64,000 nt of DNA from Sarcocystis neurona (lineage: Eukaryota; Apicomplexa; Conoidasida; Eucoccidiorida; Sarcocystidae). The DNA lies in the NCBI GenBank assembly GCA_000727475.1, contig KL647311.1:1075903-1139902 (forward strand). The letters are read 5' to 3'. Below the pieces are notes generated by a model that was not told the DNA's origin, made no database searches, and saw nothing but the letters and a program-made list of their open reading frames with translations. Positions 10,640 through 23,200 of the stretch are shown here, in pieces. Made by a program: the position numbers and the translations under genes. Positions within the stretch are counted from its first letter, which is position 1. Each line of letters starts with the position of its first letter.

Positions 10640-11960
10640 TCCGGAGGCAGGCGGCCTCCTTAAATATCCACCCCATCAAATTCAGAGGAGGAGAAAAAAA
10701 CGTGACCGCATACGAATACATAGGGACGGTGGTGCACAACACATATAGGTGGACGTGTGCAGCACGATGACATGCACTATCTCTCTCTCTCTCTCACCCG
10801 CACACACACACGCGCACAAATTTGCACGAGACGCTACGTGTACGTCCGTACTACTTGTGTGCATCAACCACGCCTGCCGATCTGTTTAGACTCATTCTCT
10901 CTGTAACACGGACAAACGTAATATACGGGTGAAAGCGGACGGAGACAGGAAAAGGAGTAAAAAGAGAAAGAACTGGAAATATACGCCGTGAAACGGAAGC
11001 AGACGATCACGACATACTACGCAGACGTACTACAGGAGAGATAGACCCCCAGACTTGCGTTGACGTCAGTATACGACCCTCCTGTCCACAGACGCACGCA
11101 CTCCCTTATACGTGTACATACGAATATATATACATATATATTACGTGCTTATAATATATATATATATAGACACGTAGGTGGCCATCTCTCCAGCATCTAT
11201 CTCACGTCACTCTCTCTCTCCTTATACATATATACATATAATATATATATATATATACATGTCTGTGTACGTTTATGTCACACTATATATGTAGGTGTAC
11301 ACGTATCTGCACCTGGGAAGAAAGATACCAGTATAGGTGTCCTCACACGAAAATGTTCACGTATGCATGTGGCACACGCCTGTGTGCATATGTGGACTTT
11401 CAAACGTACCTATGTTACAAACACTGTGTATAATTTTGTAAAAGAGGGCTTACGAAGATTCAAAAAGAAGGCTACGTGATCCCACAAGGGCGTGATTTCC
11501 GGTGGGATGGGGACCGGAGGCGGCGAATCGTCCGGAGTCCCTGAGAATTACCTCACACGTCGGCTGAGCAGAATTGCATGTCCCCCAACATGTACGTATG
11601 TGTACGCATTTAAAGTTTGCATATACACATCATCTACACAAAGATTACCACGCACACTTGAACACATCCACCTTTGTAGCGGCACGTCGTGGTACATCCG
11701 TGTATACCTATGTATATAATGTACATACGCGGAAGGTGCCCCGCACGCCTCGACGTGGGATAGAAGAACGATCAGCGACAGTATGCGGTCAAACTTTGAA
11801 AAGAATTAGCAATCTGCACGGGGAGACATCCACAGATGAATAACTTTGTAACACGTCTCTTGTGAAACAAGACGGCTACTTACCAAGAAAACGGCGTAGC
11901 ATACAGGAATGTAAAATCTTCGTGTGCCAGCTGGAGAAATATACGCATGGTTAGATTATA
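10640..11960. other. no gene supported; AT-rich flank of the Ala-rich gene
   Basis: The region holds microsatellite at 11120-11290, a CT/GA run at 10775-10800, and unique sequence without convincing frames. The promoter of the gene starting at 10638 should lie in the first few hundred bases, but no recognisable element is seen. Confidence 0.4.
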
Positions 11961-14900
11961 TTTTTGAAGGTAACCGTCTCAGATGCACAATCCAGTCACA
12001 CACCTGTGACGCTTCGGGGTCTATGTCCCAGTAAACTGAACCGCCACGACTTACAGGAAAGCAACACCTTTATAGAGGCACGTCTTGACACCCGAGGGAG
12101 ACGAGCAACATGCGCACAAGAGACGCGAGAGCAGTGGAAAGAGGAAGGAGAAGAACTAAAGCACAGAGTGCGCGGATCACTATTCCCAGAGCACCAGGAA
12201 AACAGTGACGAGGACCGTGAAGATGGCGTACTGTGCACTGGCAGATGAAGGGGATACACTGCGTAGCCCCTTATGTACGTAGAAAGCGACTGTTCGAATC
12301 ATAATGGCGAACGAGCGTAAATCTGCCGGAAGTAGTCGAGGGGAAAGAAGCATGAAGGCTAAGATAACAGAAGAGAAACAATTTGCTTGTACTGGAAGTC
12401 ACAAACAAGGACACTGACGACTTTTCTGCCATGCAGTGTGACGCACAACGGCTCACTTTTTGTGTGGCTAACTTCGGAGGAGAGCAGCCACTGCCCTGCA
12501 CTTCTAGTCATTATGAGTGTCGGCCATTGTTCTCTTTCTACTACATGGACGTCATCGTCCTATAGCAACTCCCTGAAGAGCTGATACATATCAGAGTGCG
12601 GGTGCTCACTGATACATCACAAGCTTTGGGGACTGAAGCTTCTCTTACTCCACTGTGAACCAAAACAACAGATAACCATTTCCTGCTATTCTCGACGATG
12701 TTAGCAGATGTGTCAGGTTCGCATATATACGAATATACGTATACCAGGGCGGATGTGAACGTTCACTGAAACACTGTTCCAACTGTTTGTATCCCTTACC
12801 CGCCAGCCAATAGGTAAGACGCCGCGCTCGCTCGAAGAGACCTGCCATTTTGCGTGTGTACTGCTTTCGTTCTTCAGTTCGCTGCGTCGTCCACTTGACT
12901 TCCTGTCTTTCCTCTCCTATTTTCGTTACGTTTGAGTTGCCCCCGCGTTTATCCTTCCTCGGGCCCTCCTACGGGTGTTCCGTTCTTGCGTTCTTCTTGT
13001 AAGCCGCTGTGCGCGTATTCACGTTTTGCATTTGCTCTCCTTTCTCCCCTCAAGTTCGATCCCACCCTTACCAGTTTCTCTCCGCCTTTCTCTCTTCCTT
13101 CACTTCTTCCTATCTCCGTTCCTCCTGTCTGCCTCCAACCTGCTGATTCGTGGCCTGAAACTCGAGCCAACGGATACGCTAGTCGCGACGTGCTCTATCT
13201 ATACACGTGTTTCTGGCCGTCCGGAGCTGTCCAGGAGACCGGATTCTGCTGCGGAAAACACACTCTACACTTGTCCACCTGTAAAGTACCTGAAGAAGCT
13301 ATACGTTGGGAAGTTACTATATGAAGAAAACCACAAAAGGAAGTCGTTGACACCTCGGTGCAAGCGCGCCACTAGAGGTATCGTTGACTACGACTACGAA
13401 AACTGTGCGTACATAGGAGCGGCGAGTCGCTGTGTCGATTTTCTACCTCGCCAAGAAGAACCTACCTGATACATTGTCAGTATGTGGTCTACCAGAAAAG
13501 CCAGTGCAGGCTGAGTATATACCTAATCATACGGGGATATCGGAATGGGAAGTAATGGCAGTGTCAAGCAGCTAACGTGAGGAGGAGCAGCCCTTGGCGC
13601 CTCCAGCACCGTGTGGCCAGCGAGCGCGCCGCTTGATCACGCACACTGTCGTCGCGCGCCATCCAGTCGAGGACTCGTTGAGTTCCGTCTGTAATCCTTC
13701 GCACTGCATCGTAATTAAACAAATTAGTCGGTTCCACATACGTTGCGGAAGACGAGAGATTCCAGATAACTCGGATACAGATGATTCTCGATCCACACCC
13801 TCAGCATTATATCGAATCCGTCTCCCCACGTCCCAAGGCAAAAGTCACGCACTCTCATATAGGTATGCGGATCTCCCTCCGTTCATAACAATTAATAGAA
13901 ATCTCACGGGATCTTGATACATGAGAACCGGAAGTATATGCTATCTTATCCTTCTACGGTAACGCAGGCTCCAAGCATTCTCCTCCGCCCGAGTCTCGCA
14001 GCTAGCGTAGCATCCCGCACACTAACCGTCGGGGACTCTGTGCAAGAACCCGAAAGGTCAACACATGCTACTATCAACCGGAGTCTTCTCGTTACATAAC
14101 ATTTCTGTCCAGGTTAATCGTGTTTCCTGTTTTTCATCAGTCAACGCATACGAACTTCTACGGGGGAGGGTACTAGCTTTTGCCGTGAGCTCAAGTTCGC
14201 AGGAGACGGTACGGTCGCTAGTGTGAAGCACAAACGGCCAAGCGGATCTTCCAAGGAAGAAGAGGGATGTGAGTGGTAGTTTTTCATCTGTCTCGAGGAG
14301 AATCCACCATTTCGTCAAAGATGATAGGCCCCGCTTTGGTGCTCACACTCTGCGAATGCCCAGTTTTTGTCTGCTTGTGCAGCCCCCCACACTGACCGTA
14401 GAATAATCATTTGGTACAATCTTCACGGAAACACAATCTCTTTGGTACTATATTCCCATGCATGTCGGTAAGAAGCAATTTTGCATCACGGAATCACGTA
14501 CATTTGGTGTGTACGTCGGAACGCCTTTCGTGTGCGCGGGGACCTTCCCAGGCATGAACGGACTTTTGAAGGCGATTCCACGTGTTGCATTGTGTTTCAC
14601 AAGTGAGTGCAACTAGGCAAGGACAATCAGCCTAAGTCTTGCATTTGTAGAAATCCAACCCGTGCCGCAGATCTATTTGTACGTATGCATGCCCACCTTC
14701 CAAGGAGGTGTTCATGGAAGTGTTTTGATGCAGTATTCTTACTGTGACCCTCTGACTTCGTGCCCAGTAAACGAAGAGCAATTAGTTGTCCGCAGGCACC
14801 GTACGTGAGAAGTCCACCCAATAAAATTGCTAGATGCCTTCAGGGCTGTTGAATAAGGGAGACGACGTATAAAACAGTGAATTCAACGTATGGAACACCT

Positions 14901-16440
14901 GCAACATCACACTCGGGGAGAAGCAACAACAGTGTACAGGTGCCTAACCTTGTACACGTGCCCATTGTGTAGCATCTCTGTGATGAATGGAAGTCGTTGA
15001 ATACGCGCAGTGGGTTGAAGGTAACATAAGATGAAAATACCATATTCTTCCGCAGGGTTGCACATTTATGAACTCGCCAGTTGAGACCTTGTGTTACTGT
15101 ATTCGAGTGGGTCGACCACCAGTGGAGAACAAGCAACTTGTTTCAACATGCAGCGCAGCCATACAACTGTATAGCGATTCGAAGTGACTGTTACTACCTG
15201 TAAGTGTATCGCTGTGTAAATGTAGCCCCTTCCTACGTTGGACATCCAGCAGGTGTATATAATGCAACGCGACGAGCGAAACCTTAACGGAAAAGAGAGC
15301 CATTCCGCAGCTCTTTGTAGTTCTCCAGCCTGCATCTCTAACCCTGCAAGCTCATGCGTAGACACGTTTTCCTCGATATTCGTTTTTTCTGGCACGCCTA
15401 CCACACAGGTGTATGACAGTGGAGCGTATTGCTGCGGCGTAGCGCCCACGCAGCACACGCTTTCCCGTGTACGGCACACCTGCGCCGTACGATACAGAAG
15501 ATTTGCCGATAGCGAGGGTATCCCAAGAGGGCCTACAACGTGCTCGTTTTCGTGTTAAAATAGATGGAGCGAAAGGATTTATGCGAGCCCGCTTTTACTG
15601 CGTTTTACCACTGTCAGGCAAATGACCGACGCGTCCGCTTCGAAGCTACCGTGTATGTGTTTAACAGTTTCATCTCCCTGTTGTGAGCGCTGACGACCAG
15701 CGACCTGCCACACAAGAATTCCCGTCACCATCCTGTTCGTGTTCATAGCGGAACCGGCAGATTTGCGTGTGACATATGTTGTCCTCTTACATTTTCGTCT
15801 GAGATACGCAGAAATTGTCGGAAAGGTCTCGAGGTCAATCTTTATCCTTCGTATACGTGTGCCTGGTGTAACAGTTCTAATACCTAGTATTCGCTTTTCA
15901 AGTGCACACATCAGTGGCCCCATTGCTCAGCGGGTGTATGGTTTCATCAAAGTGGTCCCTCGTATCAAGGCACGCGTTCGAAAATAGAACGATGCCTTCC
16001 AATGATACGCAGATCCCACCTACAGACGTAACAATAACTAAATGTGTATCACCATTATTCTCCCGTGTCCGTAACTCTACTGCAAGAATTTTCGGCACTC
16101 TTTCGGCTTCCTGTGATGTGCAGTTCTGTTCGCATTTCCAGTCTCTCTGTGATTGCCGAACAACGATCTATAGTCGCCACAAAAAAGGTGGGCAGTCAAG
16201 CATAATCCTGCTGTACTTGCGACCCGTCCACGCCGCGTAAGAGCTCAGTTGACGCTGGGATCCTCATCTTTGTCCGTACAGGCGGTCGTTATGTATTCTA
16301 CGGGTTTGCAGCTCACCAGTAATGAGCACACTTCACATCGTGACTTTTCGCCTACACGTACACGCACGTGCGTGCGTGTACAGAGATGTTGGTAGCTGGT
16401 ATATGTGCTAGTAATCTGGAGCGTGACGCCTTGCAATGAG
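11961..16440. other. low-repeat island with protein-like fragments on both strands, unassembled
   Basis: This is the longest part of the window without triplet arrays or (TA)n. Protein-like frames of 60-165 codons occur on both strands: plus 11964-12248 (hydrophilic, EQWKEEGEELKHRVRG), plus 12975-13469 (after a CT-rich stretch; VKYLKKLYVGKLLYEENHK), minus 13572-13841 and 14058-14318, and minus 15066-15479. In the minus frame next to 13572-13841 a segment reads DGTQRVLDWMARDDSVRDQA after an acceptor-like GATGCAG. These may be exons of one or two unidentified genes or a decayed element. No reverse transcriptase, integrase, transposase or other catalytic motif was seen. Confidence 0.3.
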
Positions 16441-18890
16441 TGGGGTATGCATATATATATATATATATATATATATACATTTGTTACAAGGTCAACATGC
16501 GTTCAATCGTCGAACTTGTGTCGTAGCTGTCTCCTTACAAGTACCCAAATAAATAAATACATATGTTTATATGTATATATGCGTATTCCGTGCAGGCCCC
16601 TCATATGGCAGATTTTTTTTGGGAAACGCGCACTTGTCACACTCAGTCACCACCACTAAGTCTCCTCTTTTACGCGCAGTACACATAACATAAGTCTCCT
16701 GGACGGCACCCCACTGCAAGCAGCAAATCCCACACACGCCGCTCTGCACATACGCTCCCCCATGTCAGCTACAAACCTGTGCGGAAAGGAAAATAGCTGC
16801 ACCACTGGTGCATGGAGACTCAGGAAAATACGTCGCAGTACACGCATATATGTGTATGTGTACACACGCATATTTACACACATATGTGGACATACGTACG
16901 AGCACACAGACTTGCACACGCACAAGCCGTTGCCTGCACAAGATACGCAAATATCTGGGAAAGCTGTCAGCCGGCATCTGGCACATCCGCACGCGAACGA
17001 GCGGTCTTTTCCGTATTATCTTTCTGAGAAGAAGAAGCGGAAAAAGAAGAAGAAGAGGAAAGCTGATCCGCCAGACCGCGAGGAACTATACTCATTCGAC
17101 CTATGATCTCTTCAACCTAAAGGCAGCAACAAGCACGCGTACACACATATATAATTACTCAGGAACTCGTATGCATATAGTGAAACAGACAAGACATTCA
17201 TACGACTCTCTAGTATATACATTCGAGCATATACATACACGTATCTACACAACACCGAGGTACACAGAAACACGAATCATAGACCGAATGTCGCAATACG
17301 AAATTCGTACACACACACGTATATTGTAGACAAGAAACAAACACATACGTCAATACCATACATCGAGACAGCCGTACACATACATATATGTACATATAAC
17401 GAGCAGCAAGAAGGAATGCAAGCGTTCTGACGCGCCGAGCGAAAAAAGAAGAAGCGTGAGAGCGGCTGGGAAGACGAGCCGTTCCACGCCAAAAAGTTGA
17501 ACAGACACTTCGACGTGGAAGAGAATACCGACGACTGCAGTCGCTCTCTTCTTCACGCGCTTTCTCCTTTTTCGCTTCCTATCTGTCTTTCTCTGTCCAC
17601 ACAACAAGCGCCCCAGCTCTGCGAAGGGCAAAAACGCATGTGGAGTGCCACACGCGGCAGACTGGACTGTTTTCTGCAAAAGTTTGTCTCCTTTCAGATA
17701 CGCAGGCGTGCCCACGAACGAAAAAGAAGAGGCTCACGCTCCAGTGCTTCTACGCCGTTAGTTGAAAGGAAGTTTTCAGGTCTCCCTCGACAAGCTCTGC
17801 AGGAGAAAAGTGTCCACCTCCCAGAAAGTGCTGCGCATCAATTCTCACACCCCGAAACAGTCACCGCTTTTCCGTCTGTGTCCCCCTCTCTTTCTGTCCC
17901 TGTCTCTGTGTCTCTTCCTATATATATATACGGCACATGTAAATTGCGGTGCGTTGCACGGAGTCTATCTGTTCTTCCACAAATCCCTACACATACTTAT
18001 CCACACACATACACGTATTTGCTTCCTTGTCGTTGCACGCATGCGTGTCTGCCTGTGTACGCATTTTATAAGTTAACATCCAATATGTGATTCAACAGTG
18101 TACACGTGTCTCTCCGTACTCGTGTGTTGCGTCTATATATGTGTGTGTATATGTGTGAGAGTTATCAGCAGAACAAACAGCAGGCATGTTTCACGTCTGA
18201 GAGGAAGACAGAGAAGGCGAGAGGAGGGGAACATAAAAAGGAAGCAAAAAAGACAGAGGGACATGGAAGTCCCACTTACGGAAGCAAAAACTGACGAGTC
18301 GGACGCTGCCAGATCCACCAGCACCTTCACCAGCTGCGCTGCATCAGTGAAGCAACACAGGCTCAGAAACTCTTCATCGCACTTTCACTTCTCTTCTCAA
18401 ATATATATGTACATATACGTATTGAAGCAGGGGCTCCAAAGAAATATAAAGATATGCAGTTGCGTGGCCGGTGACGGCCCCCGCGAAGAGAGAGAAAGAT
18501 TCACTCGGGGACGCTAGAAAGCAGGAAGTTCCTTCGTAAGCGTGACAACCAGTGCAGGAACACCCGAACACACATACTTAAACACGTGCATATATTTATT
18601 TCTGTTCGCCTGCATGCGTTTCTGCCTGTCTATCAACACACACACAAACTGCTACATGTCTGCCAGCTCAAAAACTGACGACTTCGTATATACATACGTA
18701 TATATATATATATATTCAGGTGCAGTAATCTGTATGGAAGTATGTGAGTAGTATAGGATGTATACGTATGTGTGCATATGTATATTGCATGCAGGTGCAG
18801 TAATCCATGTGGAACTATGTGAATCTCTTAATAATACGAGGAAGGACAGAGACAGGCGCACAGATGTGAAGCGTCCCACGGAAAATGTTT
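16441..18890. other. no gene assigned; scattered basic reading frames and microsatellite
   Basis: (TA)n lies at 16450-16480 and 18695-18715. Near 16950-17106 a plus frame ends KKKRKKKKKRKADPPDREEL. Near 17404-17456 a plus segment reads SSKKECKRSDAPSEKRRS up to a GTGAGA donor. Overlapping it, another plus frame reads ESGWEDEPFHAKKLNRHFD. These could be exon pieces of a basic nuclear protein, but the frames compete and no start or chain was established. Confidence 0.25.
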
Positions 18891-19019
18891 GTATATTTCT
18901 TCTAGACACGCTGGCCTTCCTTCCACCCCACACGCGGGCCTACAAAAAGAAGATATGAAAAATGCCCTCCGTCGGGGCAGAGATACGAATGCGCAGGGGA
19001 AATTCGCTACGACACGAAT

Positions 19020-19290
19020 GAAATTCTGCGGTCTTGCAAGCGCATCTACGACGCCACCGGCTGAGCACAGGGAGAGCAGAAGGAGTTCCACTGAAGACAC
19101 GGAAAGTGTAGAAGAAATTCTGCGTTCCCCGTCTACCTACTACGTTTGCTGCCGAGTGCAGGGACAGCAGAGGAAGTCGTACGAAAGAGGTGAGTACTGC
19201 ACAAGAAATCAGGCGTTTTTGCCTCGTCTACGACTTTTGCTGCCGAGTACAGCGACAGCAGCAGGAGCTGCAGGAGAGATACGAAGTATG
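19020..19290. repeat. about 92-bp tandem triplication, diverged
   Basis: Three copies begin at about 19020, 19114 and 19205 (spacing 94 and 91). On the plus strand two copies read EILRSPSTYYVCCRVQGQQ and EIRRFCLVYDFCCRVQRQQ, while the first is broken by a stop. On the minus strand all three are open and share LLSL.SA..VVD with a following P..F. The spacing puts the copies in different frames, so either each is a separate exon or the repeat is non-coding. Confidence 0.6.
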
Positions 19291-19820
19291 CCCGGAGGCT
19301 CGGGGAGGAACGCACATACACAGACAAGTTCACACGGACGAATGCCGCACAAATATATCAACAAAGTCCACGTGAAGCTACTTGTTGCAGTCGAAGCACG
19401 TCAATTTCTAACGACATATTTGAAAGGTCTGTCGTCCCGGTCACGAAGAAAATCTAGCAAATACATATATATGTGTGCCAGTCGACGGCAGATACGCAGA
19501 TTCTACACACGTACGCGTACATATAGATGTAGATATATATATATGCGCATATTTATACATATGTATGTGAATATGTACTCAAAGATGTGTGGGCTACGAC
19601 GTTTCTATGCAGAAGGTGGAAAAGTGGCGTCCCGTCCCTGGGGTGTGTGTACACCCGAGTGGCGAGGTGTATACAAGACTCTGGTGTACGTACAGCCAGT
19701 AGGCAGTAGCAACGGGCACGTTCTGTTGCGGGGGGGCAGAGAGCGGTGGAGAAAGACGCCCAAAGAAATTCCGGCAGACTTGTGAACAGAGAAAAAGGTG
19801 CTCTCGAGGACACGTGTGGG

Positions 19821-20236
19821 TCAACACGCAGGCGCCTGGTGTCTGTACACCCCAGAAAGTAAGAGTGGGTGTATGTACGCAGCCCTACGTCGGTCTAGAC
19901 AAGTGAGTTTCGCTTCCAGTTTAAGAAACGTCCTGCTGCTGCGTATCCTTCTCTTGCGTCTTTCTTCAAGAGAGTCAAGACTGTCGAAAGAAGACTGCGA
20001 AGCTTTGACCTTCTCCTCCTCTCCGTCCTCTTCCTCCACGTGCTGCTGTTGCTGCAGCAACCCGACGCCGCTCTGGCCACTCCCCCCCTCCGTCGCAGCC
20101 CAACGGGAAGCAGGTGACACGCACGGCGAAGAAGAGGAAGAAGAAGAAGAAACGGGGAACGCGGCGCCCGACGAGGCAGCAGCAGCACGCGGCGCAGCGG
20201 CTGACGGGACGTACAATGGCGGGTCCAAATCTATTC
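19821..20236 (-). CDS. acidic protein gene, exon 3 (terminal)
   Basis: Preceded by an excellent acceptor, TTTTGCTTCCTCGCAG. It reads RIDLDPPLYVPSAAAP across the junction, then Ser-rich sequence, LLQQQQHVEEEDGEEEKVK, SSFDSLDSLEERRKRR, and FLKLEAKLTCLDRRR before TGA. The plus strand carries a good donor (CTAGACAA|GTGAGT) in the antisense of this exon; I take it as chance because the minus frame is clearly protein-like. A donor-like CGAC|GTAGGG near the end leaves open a further exon. Confidence 0.5.
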
Positions 20237-23200
20237 CTGCGAGGAAGCAAAAGCAGCAGCAGCAGCAGCACAGCAAGAGCAGTAACAGTCACGCGGCGGC
20301 AGTAGCAGCAGCAGTCAGGCAGCAGCAGCCAGGCAGCAGCAGCAGTAGTCACGCAGCAGCAGCAGCAGCAGTAGTCACGCAGCAGCGGCAGCAGTGACGC
20401 AGCAGCAGCAGTAATCACGCAGTAGCAGCAGCAGTCACGCAGCAGCAGCAGCAGTCACGCAGCAGCAGCAGCAGTTATGCAGCAGCAGTTATGCAGCAGC
20501 AGTTATGCAACAGCAGTTACGCAGCAGCAGTAACGCAGGAGCAGCAACAGTCAAGCAGCAGCAGCAGCAGTAAGGCAGCAGCAGCAGCAGTAAGGCAGCA
20601 GCAGCAGCCGTCAGGCAGCAGCAGCAGCAGTAAGGCAGCAGCAGCAGCAGTAAGGCAGCAGCAGCAGCCGTCAGGCAGCAGCAGCAGCAGTAAGGCAGCA
20701 GCAGCAGCCGTCAGGCAGCAGCAGCAGCAGTAAGGCAGCAGCAGCAGCCGTCAGGCAGCAGCAGAAGTATTTCTGCTGCAGCAGTGGAGCAGCTCTCTTC
20801 TTCAATGCGACGGCATTCCCCTATGCAGGAATGTGTACAAATCAACACGCAAGATTTTCTGTCTCTTTCTCTTTCTCTCTCGCTCTCTTCCAGCAGACTT
20901 GCAGATACATTTTCGACGCAGCAGCATCTTCGCGTCTGCCTGCTTCACGTCTATCGAATACAGCGCTGCAGCAACGGAGCCACATAAAATACGCTCGCTT
21001 CTCCTTTTACACATGCATAGAAGGACAGCAGTACTGAAGTGCAGGCACACACACCCTTATACATACGCATCCCCGTACGACCACATACGTACGTACCAAC
21101 ATGCCCACATATATACAGGCACTTAAGTGTATGTATATATAAATACATGCGTATATATCTGTACGTATACGAGCATCCTCGTATGTATATGACTCTACGC
21201 ATACATAAATAGACACACAGACATACAGATATATATTTGCGGCCATATTTGTATGGACATAGATACACCCATATATATACGCATATAAATACATATGACG
21301 GTATGATACCTACACGGTTATATGTGTATCTATTAAACATACACACATACACATATATACATGTATATATATGTGACCGTCTCTGTTCGTATGTTTATAT
21401 GCATATAGAGGCATTTCTCTCCGTACGCATCCACTCGGATTTGCAGGAATATCGCCTGACAGGAACGTAGAGCAGCATGCAGCACGCCTATATGCATGCA
21501 TATTATTTGGCCACGACCTACGCAGCACCACACCTGCGTACGTCTATGCATCGATTTACGTACACAAATAAGTAGTGGAAAAATATATACGTACATGTAT
21601 ATCCGTAGGGAGAGACAGAGAGATACGGGGGGAGGTGTACGTATTTGTCCAATGGATATGTGTGTATTTATATATGACGCTAATATATATATACATACGG
21701 ACTGATAGAGAGAAAATGCTGAGGCGTGCGTATGTGAGGAATAGAAGGTGCCTGCACATCCCGGACTACTTACATGTGTATATAAAGATATCCATGTACT
21801 GTCTCTGTATAGGGGTGTACATCTTCCTCCGTATCAAGAAGTACGCATGTCTCTACGAAGTGTCTGTCCACGGGCGCCATATACGTAGTCGTCTTGAAAG
21901 AGAGGAAACTTCCACTTACTTCTTCTTCGTCTTTTTGGCGGACGTGGACCGGCGGCACCGTCACGTGCCGCAGGTGCGTCGCTGCTGCTGCAGGCCTCGT
22001 TCAGCAGAGAAACTCTGAGTCGCCCCACCCCACAACATACGTGCGCAGCAGAGATAGAAGCTTCTGTGCTGGGACAGAAGCACTGCATGTACAGCAGCAG
22101 CAGCAACAGCAGCAGAAATGTACGAAGCAGCTGTTGATCCTTATCGAAGAAGCCAGAGAATCGCCTGCAGCATCTATGCATGCAGCAGCTCTGCGCAGCA
22201 GCTCTGCGCAGATATATATACACACATGTAAACGTTTACCATTTTACGCGAACGTGCATGCATGAATACACCGAGGACTAACATATACGTAGGAGCAGCA
22301 GATATACATTTCAGATGCCAACATATATATCCCATCGCTTCTAATAAGAGACGCGGACCTGCGTCTATATAATATATATATATATATATATATGCTTGAA
22401 TATGCATATACGTACTCATATATATACACGAAGCTGCACTTACACATACACAATACATATATATATATACATATATATAGAGAGAGAGATAGAAATGAAT
22501 ACGCAAGTATAAAGCGGCTAAATAAGGGACGGGTAGACGGACAGCAAAGCATCACTTTGAGAGAGGAACGTTCTTACGCAGAATCTTCGACTTTCTGTCC
22601 GCAGAGCGGTTCTACGAAAGCAGCAGCAAAATCAGCAGCGTCGAACAGCGCGTCTGCTGCACTGCTGCTGTTGCTCTGTACTTCCTCTTCTTCGCTGTCT
22701 TCTTCGTCCCCAGACACGGTTTCCTCTTCTTCTATCCCCGCGCTTTCTTTGTCACCTTTCCGTCGCCTTGCTTCCTGCTGCTGCTCCCGCTGCTTCGGCC
22801 GCTGCTGCTGCCGCTCCTGCTCCAGCTGCTCTGAAGAACGTTGCCCCTCAGCTGTCTGCTGCAGCTGCTGTACGTCTTCTTCCTGCTGCTGCTGCTCTCT
22901 CCTGCTGCTGAGGCCACTCCAGTCGAATTTCACTTCAAAACCGCTGCTGCTGTCGCCGCTACTGGGGCCGTCGCTGCTGCTGGCTCCTGCGATATTCCAC
23001 GATAGCAGAGCAGCAGGGCTCGAGAGGAGAAAGCGGTTTGCTTCGACTAAAAATCCGCCCGGCACCTTTTGGCTGTTTTCCTCACCTTCTGCGTTTGCTG
23101 CGCCGCTGCTTTCTCCGCCTCTTCTGCCACTGCTGCTGTCCTTGCTGCTGCTGCCGCTGCTCACCGCTGCTGTTTCCTTCCCAGCCATAGCAGAACGAGA

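Noticed and set aside
11961..16440. Decayed LTR retrotransposon
   Set aside because: No direct long terminal repeats, reverse transcriptase or integrase motif could be seen; the idea remains only a possibility.
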